DNA of 64,000 nucleotides from Rachycentron canadum (GCA_038496675.1 CM076651.1:25622148-25686147); one strand, 5' to 3'. Positions 38,736 through 52,489 are shown, numbered from the stretch's first letter. Notes: a model not told the origin generated them from the letters alone. Numbers and translations are program-made.

Positions 38736-39727
38736 ATGGTCAATTTTCTCCACTTCTATATGAATGTCAGACCAACTCTGGACATTTCCAAAAGAAACCA
38801 TTCATTGAGTAAAATGATCCCATCACTCCACCATCGCTCCAGAACCACAATGAGAAGAGAAAATCACATCCAGCACGTCTCGCAGAGCAGATGTCGTCCA
38901 ATAGATTCAATAGAGAGCCCTTTATGTGAACAGACTATATGTTTGACACTTGAATGAAACCCCTCGTGAAGAAACATTTCATCTGATGGCACAGGCTCAT
39001 ACCGTACATTGCACTGCTATAACTTACCACAGAGAGAATATTTTAGAGCTTTACACACTTAAAATTGTTCATTCACTTCTTGGAATGTGAATTTAAAACA
39101 AGAGATTTCTCCAATAATTCACTTGCTGTGTTTAAAAGCTGCTTTTTGGCCAAACGTGTTGTTTGGATTTGATAGTCCGGTCGAGCCAAGCTCTTTCACC
39201 CCACCCTAAGGCTCTGGGGGTATTTGAGAGTGTTGGTCCTCTTGAAAACAGAATCTAAGAGCGGCACAGGAACAAGGGTTGCTTGCAGAGCAGGATCTGG
39301 CTAAAGTTTGCTAACGTTAGCTGCTGCTCACATCCAATGAAGTGAGGCTGTTGTAGAGAAAAAGACTGGACTGAAGCGATCAAGGGTGGTTTGTCACGAA
39401 TTTGACCTTTCGTTCCTAAGATTGTGTTATTTCATTTTTCAGAAAATGCATAGTCTCACTTGAGGGCCTCTTGACCGGGTGTTGACTTGTCACAAAGGAT
39501 GTAACTAAGTTTAAGTAAAACATAGACTGTTTCCCTTTTCCACAGGGTGTTTTTGAAAACATATTGGATGTATACAGATGCCAGTTTAGCCACTATGGAG
39601 CAGTGGTGACCAGAATAACACAACTATATTTGGAGTACGTTCAAGAAAGTGACTTCTGAATTCCTGTGCCTACACCTACAGTTTTAGATTTTAGCTTGTG
39701 ACTGATGATCAACACCTTCATGCTAAA

Positions 39728-40440
39728 TATACGCTGAACAAAAATATAAATTACGACCATCCCTTCTGAACAGTCTAAAAACCAAAAGGGAGGCCTTAAC
39801 ATGCCGAGCAAAGCCTAAGCAAACCATCTGAAGCCAAAAGAAACCATTTATTTCTCAAGAATAAATAAAAGTTTGATGGGCCAGCAAAAAGAAACAAAAG
39901 AAAGGAAGCCACCAGACCAGCCCACAAAGGGCTGTAGGATCTGGTGTCTTCCTCTTAACCTAAACCAGAAAAACCCAAATCTAACTCCTGGCAAATAAGA
40001 GGACTGCCGGACCCATCAGTGAAACCAACAACACATAGAAACAAATTGGCCATTGTTTGGCCAATTTGTTTCTTTTCCCTCCCCCAAACAGGCTGGGCCA
40101 TGTCCACCTGGTTCAGACAGCACCAGTTAAAATAAAAGGGCTCTTATGTCTCTTAAGATTTGTTCACAAATGTGTTCAAGTGAGTGTTGAGTGGTGAACA
40201 CACAATGCTGATATCTTCCATCCAGGTGTGACAGCTGTGGCATCAAGCTGCTGGGAGACATTTGGACTATGGGTTTCCCATGATTCACGATCCCACCCCC
40301 GTCAGGCGGATGGATGAACTTGGCAAAGGAGAGGAGTTATTATGGTAACGAAGGAGAAGTGTTCACTGACACGCACTTTAACACATTTGTGAACAAAATT
40401 CAAAATGCACTCATGCTTTTATGACAAGGCCAGTATCTGT
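39728..40440. repeat. Probable decayed DNA-transposon-derived repeat
   Basis: The left side has atacgctgaacaaaaatataaa, and the right side has gcggatggatgaacttggc, aaaggag, gaaggagaagtgttcactgac, then catttgtgaacaaaattc. These are the end and internal blocks of a widespread vertebrate nonautonomous repeat whose termini read tgaacaaaaatataaa. Between them is an A-rich insert (about 39760-40150) of unlike composition containing a perfect hairpin, which suggests a nested insertion. The assignment rests on recognition, not on a search. Confidence 0.5.
40037..40073. repeat. Perfect 16-bp inverted repeat with 5-base loop
   Basis: AGAAACAAATTGGCCA and its exact reverse complement flank TTGTT. It sits inside the A-rich insert of the 39.7-40.4 kb repeat. 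It could form a cruciform or be the tip of a foldback element. Confidence 0.92.
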
Positions 40441-40616
40441 ATTGTTTAACGCAGAATGACAATCTGGTTTTACCATCTGTGAGCGAGGGAGTGTGTATGC
40501 AGCTTTGCTTTGCCATTGATTATATCAAGTAACAGCACAAGGTCCTGCTGGGACTGTGAATGCTACTTGGCGAAGAAAGGAAGAGGTTCCACTCTCGAAT
40601 GCACAACAAATAGTTC

Positions 40617-40659
<43 letters not shown>

Positions 40660-43600
40660 TGCATTCACTTTGATGGTTCTCCAGAGTGTGAGTCACCGCA
40701 GAGAGAAAATGAAAAGCGGTTCAGTGACATTCTTGTGCGTCATTTTGTGTACTTAACGGTTGGACTCAAACAAGCAGATTTCCAAACAGAAAGTGCAGAC
40801 GTGGTCGGAGAGCCTCATTCAAGGGAGCACTTTCACACTCAATGCAAAGCCACACACACACACACACACACACAAAATATACATTTGCAAACACCGTTGT
40901 TATCTCACTTTTCAAAGAGCTGAGGCCTTTAGAGATTTTATTTACTCTTTACGAGCTGAGAACTGTGGAAGCCCAACTTATATCCTGTATTTGAGCCAGT
41001 TAGTTTGGCAAAGAAAAGCTGTGAAGACACATTTTTGTTATGCAGAAGTTGGCAAATCGCACCACAAGCGATAATCAACATGCCATTTATTGTTGCTAAT
41101 GGGTTTTGTCTACTGGTTGTGCAAAGTCAGCAAATTGAAAGGAAACAGACTAACAAACAATTTATTCATTCTTGATTTGTGAATTTGGTTTTGGACAAAG
41201 ACAGAGGCAGCAAATGTTTTATGTCGTGGATCAGTTGTAGACTGTGGCAGAATAAAACAAACTTTACGGTGAACTGCAGAAGTGATTTCAGGTTTATTTA
41301 CAGGGAGAAAAGAACTATTACAAACGCACCCGGCAGCGTTAGACTGCAGCAAGCGAAGGTGGTCAAATTTGGAAATGCTGACATATTAACGGCATAAAAA
41401 TGCAAATACCAATTGATGTGCAGCCGTAGCGCGTGGTTGTTTTGTCAGGCCTCAGTGATAGCACAGTCACAGAGGGCTGGTTGTAGATGTTTTTTTTCCT
41501 CAGCTCAGTTTTACAACCTTCTCTGCACTCTGGCCTGTTTCCCTTTGCTCACAGCAGGCCGCTGGCTCTGTGGGAGGAATCAAAGAGTCTGCTCACTTCA
41601 TTATATAAGAGCTGCAGCTTGTTATCGACTTTCCTGAACCATCTTTCAGGCTTTTAGCTTCCACGAGCTGGTAGTAGTAGTAGTAAAAGTAGTAGTAGTA
41701 GTAGTTTTAATGTTATTATTAGTAGCGTTAGCATTGTACTAGTAGGTTTTAATAGCAGGGCTCTGGCACAAACTTTGTCAACTGAAACAAGGATGAAAAA
41801 TACCTCCAAGATGATTACAGAGGTGGAAAGAAAACTGCAGTGAACTAAGTGAGTGAACAATAAAGAGTTTAGTTTTGGACCAGGCTACTGGTGGTTAATA
41901 TAAAGAATATTATATCATAATATCATGGGTGATAATTACAGTAGTGGTAACATTAGGAACCAGTAACAGGTGGAGTTTATCAATGGAAGTGAAGAACACA
42001 GTATCGGAGTAAATCGGTTGCTGAAGACACACAGATTGCGACACACAATTGTACAAAGCACTTTTTCAGTGACTCTGTCCCTGAGTAACTATGTTCAAAC
42101 AAACAGAGTGGGGGGATGACACCTGCACAACTGAGGAGAGCCTGTTGTATTACTGCATTAAGATGTGTTTCAAACCAGGGGCCCCGCGATTGACGTCATG
42201 ATCGACAGCTGGAATTGACTCACGATTGGGTCAGTCGTGTGTCTGGGTTGCGTCTGGTACTGTGGCTTGATCTGTGATCACGATTGTGACTGTAGCTCCA
42301 AAAGGCATCACGAGCGCCAGATGGCAGCGCTCGTACCCAGGATGTACAGTGACCATGTCTGAGCACCTTCTGCTCGGAGGAGCAGGGTGTTACAGGAACT
42401 GTGAAGAAAATAGTGACTAGGAGCTGGAAAGGGAAACAAAGGTGAGCGGTGAGTGAGCCAAGTGTGTGTTTATCAGTGGGTACAGTGAACTGACTGCTTC
42501 CCCTCGAGCGGGACCCGTCCGTTGACCCCTCTCACACACCCCCACTGACCCCAGAGCTTTGAGCTTCTCCACAAGTCCTGGTACAACAAGCACCTTGAGA
42601 CCCCCGTCCCCTGACATGAGTTCCCAAAATGCCGAGCAGAAGACTCTTTGACCCTGACACTTGAACCGAATAATTTCAAACTGCAGACTCATCTAACGAA
42701 AATCTTCTTGCACTTACAGTTTCACTATTTGAGAGATGTTGGCATTCAAATATTACTACTTCATTTTAATTAAGTAGGTAATTATTTAGGTAATTTAAAA
42801 ACATTTTTCATGGCAAGTTATGCTCAGCTTATCATGTTGTTTCTCTTTAAATCAAACTTGAGGTCATATTATGAACATCTCGGTTTTTTTTATTTGTTAT
42901 TTCACTTTCATTTTATTATTAGCTTCATTTTATTTACCTTGCCTCTTTTTACAGTCAGTTTAAATGGGAATTTTTATTAGTGCCATCTTGACACGTCACT
43001 TCATGGTGGACTCGTAAAAGACTGAAGGGTGTGTGATGAAAGAAAATCCTAGAGCAAAGGTGTTGGCACACACAGCAACTGTGTGAGGATCCGCAGTCAT
43101 CCATCACACTGTAAACCTCAGCAGGATTATGCAACATGTCCCGTTAACTGCAATGACACTCGACAGTTGATTCCACACTCAAATCAACAGATGTCCCATC
43201 TGAACTCCTTCGGTGAAAGCTGACACACATTCTCGCTACTCATGCACATACATATTGAATGTATCTGCAGGCATGCAGACCAGATATGTCTCTTACATCC
43301 CCAGTCACCGATAGCCACGGGACAGCTGTATCCAGGACAGAGTTCGAGAAACAAAAATGTTAGATTGCGAAAATAAGTTTTTAAAAATGAAAAAAGTTTA
43401 GTTAACCAATGAACCCCCCCCCCCCCATGTGAAAAATGGATGAATGCAGAGTCAGTGAGCAGGAGCCGGCTTCATTTGTTGATACTGTGATACACAACAC
43501 ATAAATCACCACCAGAGATGGTGACTGTCACGGTCAGACTGGACAAACATGGGGTTTTCGTGGGGCAAAAATTTGCTTTTGGGTCCCGTTGGCTCCCCAC

Positions 43601-45775
43601 ACTGACCCACCACGTTCTGTGCATTGTTTACCGTATGTACCCTGTCACCCCCAAAATTCCCACTGAATCCAGACCACACGGCAGATTATACATAGCAGCT
43701 TCATGACGGCCCAGAAAACCAGAGACCAGCAAGAGCTGAAATAATCTGGCTATACTTGGCTCCAGGTTTTCTGTGTCAGTTGGTTTGTGGTCGGTAGATA
43801 GAGCACAGTTTTGTTCAGGAATATGCACCATGTGAGCAACATTTAAACTGAATATAATAGATGAATTACAGCTAAATTTTGGCCTTTGTATAGGAACCAC
43901 AAGCTTAGCTAATAATGCAGAGCCTGCCCAAGTTCACGCAAGTGGTGCAAATGACCTGACACATTAGCAAATTAAAACCAGTTATATAGTTAACACTTTT
44001 TGACTTTTGACTCTTTATTTGTGTCTCTGCTCTTGTCTTGAGCAGAGACACAGCAGAGAACTTGATGAAGCTCTTGGACCTCCGTCCAGTGGCCTTGATT
44101 TCTGCGTGTGACCTTTCTGGAGTTCCTCCTGTTCTGGGCCGCGTAGGTCGTGGCGGTGGCCATTTTTGTATAGAAATCAGTCGTGGTCTCGGGAGAAGGA
44201 AAGTCTCTGCAGTCTGTCTGTGAACAGACGTCTGTATCGGTGATCTGTGTTGTGACCTGAACGCTTCTCCTCCTCACAGTGTGTCAACACAGGAGGTGTT
44301 TCAGGTGTCTATATAACTTGAGTCTGGAAAAATTGACCAATCCTGGTTTCTACACAAGCTGCATAAATGTGACCCAAAGCACATGTTTACACTTCAAGTC
44401 TTTTTTTCTTTTGTTTTGTGAGCCTGACTGTTATGATTGTGTATTGAGCTCTGACTGTTGCCAAAGTGCATGTGACCTACATTCAGTACTGAGCCTGAAT
44501 AAATCCAGCTCTGCTAACATGCTGCTCAGCCTTTTTCCTTTTCCAGTTATAGTCTGTTTTTATCTTTTTTTATCTTATTTGATCATTATTAGTTGATTGG
44601 TCTTGATTTAGTTTCATTGAATTAGGAACAGTTATTAAAAATATAGTACTGATCATGGATTATACCAAAACTATTGATGGTTTCTCACTGACCAAATGTA
44701 ATGATTAATATAATCCGCCCAGTTGTCAAAAATCACATGGCTCCAAAAACTAAAATTGAATCCAAAAATGTGAAATGTTTGAAGAAATGTGAACCAAAGC
44801 ACTGAAATGAGCTAGATGAAATCCACACAGCATTAATTGTTTGGTGGTTTGCAGTTTACACAAATTGACATCTAGGTATACAGTGAGACTTCAGTGTTTG
44901 CCGGGATGCAGACAGCAGTCCAGCAGACAAGGAGACTGGTTGGTAGAACTTCCATGAAGTCCAGTTTTGGGGTGGATGTCGTGGATAGTGAGGCCGTGAC
45001 CTGTTTGTGGGGTCACCGCAGAGGGTGGCGCACCTGGTGCCACATCCTGCGAAGATGAGCTAATGAGGACGGGCAGGATCATCAATGACCAGTCCTCAGT
45101 TGCCTCATCCATCAAACTGTACCACTTCCAAGATACAGCAGTGATCTCACCCCCACATCTGCGCTAACCCCAGTTTTCTGGAGTAGTACTCATATTCAAT
45201 GTGTCCAACTTCAATTTTTTTCAGCAGCAGTGAATAAATAGGAAACACAATGACAAAATACGCAGAGCACACAACTGTGTTGGCTCAGAGTGTCGATGAG
45301 CAACAATCAACCTTGTTCAGGTGCAGATGGTTTTATTCCCTTTCAAAGAGACGTGAGCTCATTCGGAGGGGAGGCAAGTTCAGGGTCAAACATGAGGTAG
45401 GAGCTCACTGATGCCAACACGAGGAGCTTATGTGACAATGGTCATGGAAGCATATTCAGTTCAGATACATTTACAGAGATGTTTGGCAAATTTCTATGAC
45501 AGTAACAACGTAGGGAAGTTTATCCATGTATAATAATAGATATATATGACAGACATGCACTTACACATATCCATTCACAACAGTAAACAAGGAGGCGATA
45601 ACAACCTGCCACAAAGTAAGGCACCTTCAGTCTTCTTCTGTTCCAAACAACTGTTACAGTGTGCTGTCCATGGCTCATTCTGGTTCACCCTCTGGGCTGA
45701 GGCTCACTGTGACATGATCTGCCTCTTCTTTGATTGTTTTTGGACACTTTTAGAATTTAGTTTTTTTTTTTTTTC
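40441..45775. other. Intergenic DNA, no gene recognised
   Basis: (TC)n 40621-40656, (CA)n 40851-40874, a TAG-repeat tract 41670-41705 and poly(C) near 43412-43425. A minus-strand frame 44277-43990 has a start within a GC-rich patch (about 44130-44165) but no recognised motif. No host exon is supported. Confidence 0.5.
40621..40656. repeat. (TC)n microsatellite
   Basis: 18 perfect TC units, followed 195 bp later by a (CA)n run at 40851-40874. Confidence 0.95.
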
Positions 45776-46066
45776 CTGTTTTATTTTGAAATTGCTTAAC
45801 CTTTGTTCCCACAGTTCTTTTACTTCCTGTCTTTGCCCAGTTTCCCTCAGTTGTAATTGTCTGCACCGCCCTAAAGTGTTTCACCTGTGTCCAATCATTC
45901 CTCCCTCAGCTCTGTATATAAGTCTATCTTTCTGTCTTTTCCCTCTCTTCATGTCTCCCATTGTTTCTGCTTCTGTTGCCTACATGGTGACTCTCTGTCA
46001 TTTAAAGACCTTTTTCTTACCAACCCCGTTTTTTGAGTCCAGTTTTCCATCAAATGTGACAAGCAC
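45776..46066 (+). repeat. Probable interspersed repeat (solo-LTR-like)
   Basis: The segment has ttcacctgtgtccaatcatt, tctgtatataagtctatc (a TATA-like promoter block), and atttaaagacc before ttttgagtccagttttcc and a final atgtgac. This arrangement resembles teleost repeats that carry a promoter and end on a short direct-repeat-like tail. I see no adjacent retroviral or gag/pol sequence. The identity is uncertain. Confidence 0.4.
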
Positions 46067-46698
46067 CAACTAAATGAAGGTTTGGAGCAGTGAATAAATC
46101 TTGACCACAGCCATGTGATGTTTTTAATTATGATGGGCTTTGATCAGTAACAGCTTAATATGTTTTTATTCACCTGTTTATGTATAAAGCTGGCAGTCCC
46201 GTGGCCAGTCCACCTGTTCTCTGGTCTTATCTCTCTCTTTGTCAGTGCTCTTTTTGGTGGATAACGTGAATTCTTCAGTGGAGGAAATTCAGTAAGATCG
46301 CTTTCCCCTGAACACCACATACTGCTGCACAGGGCCCGTGTCTTTATAGGTGCAAGGAGGGCCAACAGCCTAACAGGAGGGTTTCATATGTACATGCTCC
46401 CAGACCGGCAACTAAAATAAAGAATGGAGAAGGTCCGATTACAACACACAGAGTGGGTGTGACTTCGGTCTCTGTTCAGGTCCAATTTAGGAGCAAAATA
46501 CCTGGGTTATTAATTGGGTAATGAATCTGAAATACCAGCTAGTGACTACCATCTGTGTGCTATTACAGAAAACAGCTGACGGGATACGTGAGACCAAAGA
46601 AGTAAATTTGTGACATGTAAAGCCAGAGTGACGTAAGTGACTCAAAAAACATTTTTTTCTACCAGGACAATACACTACACTATACAACTAACACAACA

Positions 46699-47195
46699 TA
46701 GACTCTGGGTCTGTAAAGTGAAGCCAACACTGAAGAGCCTTTAACATTCATTCTCTCTAATGACCATCAGGGGGCGACTCCACTGGTTGTTAAAGAAGTC
46801 AGATTGTATTGAAGGCTATGGGAAAATGTCCCTACTTCTACTTGATTTATTAGCTCAGTAAACGTTTTCCTAATGAGTTTATGGTCTCAGTCTCTAGTTT
46901 CAAGTCTTCAATACAACATGATGTTCATTTTTTAAATGATGGTCCATTTAGAGGAAAATAGACCAGAAAGCAGGGGATGGATTAGGGGGCGTGGATAATG
47001 TGTGATCGACAGACTGTACCACCCAATCAGGATAGAGTACAGAGCAGGTCAGATCCACCCCTCACTCCTCCTCAGCTCCACCTTCTCCTCCAAATATGGT
47101 TTCTTCTGGTTTTAAAAACCAAGATGGCCGACGGACAAATTACAAACTGGAGGCTTCAAAAAAGCTGAGCAGCGAGCTGCTGATATGACCACCAG
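46699..47195 (-). repeat. Dispersed repeat family A, near-full copy
   Basis: Reverse orientation of the 14385-14876 copy. It starts at gactctgggtctgtaaagtg and ends in ttgtaatttgtc-type sequence followed by gaagcctcc on its own strand. Two differences in about 170 bp were counted against the 14-kb copy in the best block. It has no coding capacity. Confidence 0.8.
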
Positions 47196-50100
47196 TCCTC
47201 ACATCTCTGAAAAGACCAGAGCAAATTTCCAAACAGACATTACTTGGATGAACAGACTATAAAATCACTTTTTCATGTGGGAAAATATCAAAAGTTAAAG
47301 TAATATAACAGTCACACAACTGTTAGAGATTTGAGCCCGGCTCAGAGTCTCTGCCATTGTTGCTGTTTGGTGGGAAATTCATTCTGTGATACACTGCCAA
47401 TTCCACACAAGTCACATCCTGATGCATCCGCCATGAACCAGCTGGAGTGAGACCACACTAGATATTTGCTATGTATTGTCGACTGTAGATACAAAATTTC
47501 AATTTGAAGAGAGCTTGTTCTGTGACAGACGTCGCACAAGCACCAGAGAAGAAGACAGACTGAGAAAGAGCTTATCTCAATTACAACAATATGTTTACAT
47601 CATCACACTATAACTCCAAATACAGACTGGTAAGCAGTTGCATAATGTTTAGGTCATAAACATCAACATTTCCAAAAGGATGCCTCCTGAAATTAGACCT
47701 TAAACTTCTGTTATAGAAATGTAATGTTGCAAACAGCAGTGCAGCTGATGACTGGCTCAACAAAACATGATCATGTTCCGCTGACATTAGAGGAACATAA
47801 ATTATGTTCTGGTCATCCTCTTTCATCAAAACGAGTGAGTCATGACATCGTTTCTAAAGTGGCTGTGAAAAGCTGTTTGCTGATGGTGATGCTGAGTCAT
47901 GATTGCGTCCGTGCATCCAAACAGCAAAACACGGTGACAACGGGGAAGAACTGACTCACAAGATCATTAAAAATCAAGTCATGAGCAGCAGCTCTTGGAT
48001 TATCTGTACAAACAGGTGAACTACAAACTCTCGGACACGGCACAACAGAGTATTGACAACTAGTGTAAAAATGTGATGTATTTTGCTGGATCGGTGATGT
48101 TCTTCAGTGTGTGTGCGTGCGCGTGTGCGTTCATGTGTGTGTCTGTGTGTGTGTGTCTGTGTGTGCGTGCGTGTGTGTGTGTGTGTGTGTGTGATAGGCT
48201 ACTTTCAGGGACAAATTTCAGACTTGAGATCAATTAACTGGGGACAGCTTGTCCATCTGAGAGCAAAAACCATGTCCCCAGGAGATGAAAGTAAGATGTA
48301 AGTTTGTGCAATGTTCCCTAAAGTGGTGTGTGTGTGTGTGTGTGTGCGTGTGTGTGTGTGTGTGTGTTTGTGTGCGTGCTTACGTGCGTGTGTGTGTGTG
48401 GTGGGAGTATCACAAGGCCAACAGCTGCTGGTGTGACCGTCAACAGGTGCTCCAAGGTAAACCAGAGGTACATCAGAGAGGGAGACATTAAGACAAATAT
48501 GTTCTGCTGATACCTTCACTCAGACTTCTCTCCGCCTGCAATACCGTCAGTGTAGGTGGCTGTTTAAAGGAAGCATGAGCATAAAAACAGTTTAACCTTG
48601 TCTCGCCTGACAGGTAGCAGACATACAGATGTCAAAGCAGTAAATAAAATGACAGGACAGATGTTTTATTATGAAACAGATGTTACAAAGACGGACAAGT
48701 AGGTGGTCAGAGAGACAGAAACGGGTAGACCACCGCTTGATTGACTGGCGGACTGATAGTGTGGCTGGCAACAGGGGACAGGGACATTTATTTATAGCAA
48801 CATTACAAGTTTCCATAATAGTTTCCACCATCCAGGCCAGAGACTCTCCAAGCACATGGCTATCTGTCAACCACTGCGCTTATCATCACAAGCACCAAAG
48901 CTCCTCTGTTGGCAGCAGCTTATAAAACACTGCATGACCCAAGACTCTGACTGTCCTCAGACACACGACATTCATTACATTATTTTTGCCTGGTAGATCG
49001 GATCAGCAGTGTGGTTGTGTGCTCCCCTCACTCTCCCCTCTGAAAACACAAGCAACAAGCCTCAGGGAAGTGTTTGCAATTCATAAAGTACACTTGAGGA
49101 TAAAGACACCAAGAAATTGTCCATGTTCATCTCTAAGTTGATCAGTTGCTCCTGATTCCTCGACTCCAAACTGAATGGATATGCTACTAATGGTGGCATG
49201 GAGCCAGTATCACTCAGCTGAAGATATGCGTTTTAAGTGCTGGTATGAAGCAACACCCTCATCTCACACAAACACGATCATGGAGCCAGATCTAAGATGA
49301 GATATCCTGGCTTTAGTTGTTCAACATCATCGGTTAAAGCATTAAACAAGTCAAGATCAGTAAACAAGATCAGAAAAAAACATCCTGTTTCCTTTCATCT
49401 GTCTTTAAAGTAGCTTTAAAATGCTGACTGGACACTTGGCAGGTTCATAGCTCTTTATCTGCTTTGTTAAAACTATGATGTTGACATTAAAATACTCAAA
49501 CTAGGTCAACTGAAACCATTTAAGATGCACATGACTCCAGAGTCTTCAGGATCTCTGCTCAAATCTCAACTAAAACAGCTCACATGTACATATGCATCTA
49601 CTGTGCTGCACTGAAGAGTTAAATACTAACTTCCACTCCAAGGGCTCGAGCTGTAAAGGCAGACAGTTACACCTTGAGTAAACAGTGTCACAGCTCTTTG
49701 TCCGTCAGATTTATTTGTCTTTTTTTAATTTTTTTTTTTTGTTGGCTCACTCGATATCCAGAAATAGTTTGCCATTGTAGGGTTTGGTAAATGTTGTTCA
49801 AACAGGAGGACATAGTGAATTAATCCATGTGCCTGTTCAGGGAGTGTTTACAACATCAGGATGGGGATGTATCAGTACCAGAGCAGCAGAATGACTCATT
49901 GGCTAATTTTTAATAGTTCGGTTTAACAGCATTACTTGATAATATGATCAGTTGATGAATGATTAAGATTTGTTTTTCATTGGATTTGGTGACAGTGTTC
50001 TTTGAAGCAATGCCAGACTACTTGTTTAAGCTATTCTTGATGTGTTTGAACACAACATGAGTTTGTAGTAATTGACTGGTGCAGTGATAAATCCTCATCT

Positions 50101-52020
50101 CTAAACTCTACAGCTACACTTGTTTGTATAGTCGAGGGAAATGCAGAATACTGCTGTGACCTACAGTGGATCTATGAAGACTCGTGACATTGGTGGATTG
50201 ATATGTGGATATATTATCTCAGCCAAGAAACTGCATCATTCAGAGGTTATGCACATCACAGCTCTTTCTACATAAGCTGACAATGTGATAATGGTCCAGC
50301 TGAGGAATTTGGATAGCGCTGCTGCCACAGAATAACCATAAACTCCAGTGCCACAGAAGCTGCCGCTGCTCGTCGGTGCTGCTCTGTTTGATCGAAAAAC
50401 GCCCTTTTACATGATACATGAAGCTCTGCATGTGCATGCATGTGCGCTGCATCTGCATTAAGGCGTTAATGAGGTGCTGAAAATGCCAAGGCTCACACAG
50501 CCATGGGGATCTGAAGCCAAAGAAAAAGGGAACACCACAAAACACATACAGCACACATGGGAAGGCAATTTTGGTCTTTCCTGGTTTTGATTATAGTTAA
50601 TATGAGTTGAAAATAAACAGTGAGGGGCTGTAAACCAGATTTCCATAACCTCCAGGGGCTTTCCTCCTCTGAATAGAAGGATATAGGAATCCATAACTAT
50701 AACATGGATCACGTTACTATAAACTTAAATAATACCAGGACTTAAAGTCTGTTACAGACAGATCATCCTTACAGACCACCACGTCGTTCATACCACCAAG
50801 ACTTGCTGCACCTGATTTCTTTTTTTTTTTTTTTCTTGGAAAATTGCACCTCATGCTTGTCAACTCTAGTATGTTGAACATTTTTACAAGCCTCCGTGTT
50901 TTGATTGCAGCAGTTCGCAGCGGGCCTGAACCGTTCAAGAATACTTATAGAAACAAAGTCTCTCCACCAGGGTCTGTTTTTAGCTTCAGTATAATGTTGC
51001 AAGCGGGTGAGAATTTTGCCAGGCAATTGCCTATTTTAAAAAAAGTCCCAAAAGGAACAAAGACGTGAAGTGGACCCACCTGTCTCTTTAATCCATGCTA
51101 CCATCTAGTGGTGAAATCGTGCACTGTAAGTAAGTGAGAGTAAAGGGACAGGCGGTCGTTTCATCTGCCGGCGGGTAATTATTAGTGTTTGCTACAGAGC
51201 AGCAAGAGTAGAAACACAGGAGCTGAGTTCTAGCGTTGGTTGATGATCTTGTCTGCAGACATGAGACCAGGAGGAGGATCGGTGTGTCCTGCGGGCTCAA
51301 GAGAAACAATGGGAAGTACACGGAGACGTTTACTGCAATGTGGTCCAAATGACTACCACATGGTTGCCTATTGAGGTCCCTGGATGTTGATTCATCCACA
51401 GCCAATGCCTCATAATGCACCATGTCAGCAAGATAAATAGCTGATCAACTCAGTGCGGTTTATAGGGTTGAACTGTCCCTATGGTAAAACCCAGCCGAGG
51501 TAATTTCACTTTATATCCCAGGGCATGGTACAGCTTTGTGCTGTCAAATGTGCTGCAGCAAAAAAGCACATTTGCAAACAGATTTCATTTCCATATGGAG
51601 CTTGGTGTTGACTTTATGCTGCGTTTTCCACTCTACACAATCCCATTGATCACTTCTCAGCAGCCGACAGGCCGCGTTTATCACTTCCTGGTCAACGCAG
51701 TGACTCATTTAGCAGCAAAAGAGGCCGATGTTACAGGACAGCTCACTGAACAAACAAGCTCATTCAGTAAACTCATTAATTTAAACACTTTCATTCACTC
51801 AAAAAAAACCCAAAACAAAACAGCAACATCTGCACGTACAAAGTGAAATGGGTTTGAGGCGCTCAGGAAACTCAGTAAAACTGTCTTTTTCAGCGTTACT
51901 TGGTGTGGCCGTCTCCTGACTGGGAATGAGGTAATAAACTTGAGGATGATGATGGTGATTTAACTACAGGTGACTGGGTGGGATTACAACAGCTGGATGT
52001 ACTTAATGCAAGACGCAGCC
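47196..52020. other. Intergenic DNA with twin TG arrays
   Basis: Interrupted (TG)n arrays at 48106-48193 and 48326-48403, and T-rich runs at 49718-49740 and 50818-50835. Nothing protein-like in any frame held up. No gene called. Confidence 0.5.
48106..48403. repeat. Two interrupted TG/TGCG arrays
   Basis: Arrays at 48106-48193 and 48326-48403 consist of TG units with GC interruptions (tgcg). They are separated by about 130 bp of ordinary sequence. Such alternating purine-pyrimidine tracts favour Z-DNA. Confidence 0.9.
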
Positions 52021-52132
52021 CACTGTGACGTAACCCATTGGTTTGTGAGCTGCTGTGTTTTGTTTTTTTTTTTTTAAAACCAGAAGAAATCTTTTTTGGA
52101 GGTGAAGGTGGAGCTGAGGAAGAGCGAGGTCG
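52021..52132 (+). repeat. Dispersed repeat family A, partial copy
   Basis: It matches the family from cactgtgacgtaaccc and cattggtttgtgagctgctg through aaaccagaagaaatc to ggtggagctgaggaagagcg, with a T-run replacing the middle. The rest of the family sequence is missing. Confidence 0.65.
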
Positions 52133-52489
52133 TGCTTCCTCAGACAGGTCACTGTCTCTGGGACAGTCCCAGTTTCTGGGTTACATATATGGCTTTTTCA
52201 GAGCTGGGTTAAAGCTTTGGGTTAGGTTACTTTACTCTCTATACTTTACTTTTTATATAGACACACTCTGCTCAACACTTAATCGTCACAGTATAACACT
52301 AAGTCAGATAAACTTCTGTCCATTTGGGAAGCACAAGTGATTGTGAACCAGTTTCATCTGCTTTAATGGAAATAAAAGTGACATGGTTTTGCAAGTGGTG
52401 TCCTAGAACAGCTGCTCTCTCCTTCTCCTTCCTGACTGGTTCTTCTCTAGTTTTGTGTTTTGCCATTGTCCGTGTCGCTGCCTGGCAGC

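Larger units (their letters stand above)
37216..39725. other. Intergenic DNA with large microsatellites
   Basis: (AG)n 38193-38225 and (GT)n 38679-38733 are the main simple repeats. No gene supported. Confidence 0.55.

Noticed and set aside
43990..44277. Minus-strand frame with a start in a GC-rich patch near 44165
   Set aside because: No recognised motif, no supporting splice sites or promoter; CpG density is modest.
45546..46073. Open frame of 175 codons
   Set aside because: Phe/Ser/Leu-rich reading of T/C-rich sequence, largely overlapping a probable interspersed repeat.
48205..48519. Open frames rich in Thr-His or Cys-Val over TG/CA arrays
   Set aside because: Direct translations of microsatellites; the same applies at 21.1, 31.6, 34.4, 38.7 and 40.8 kb.
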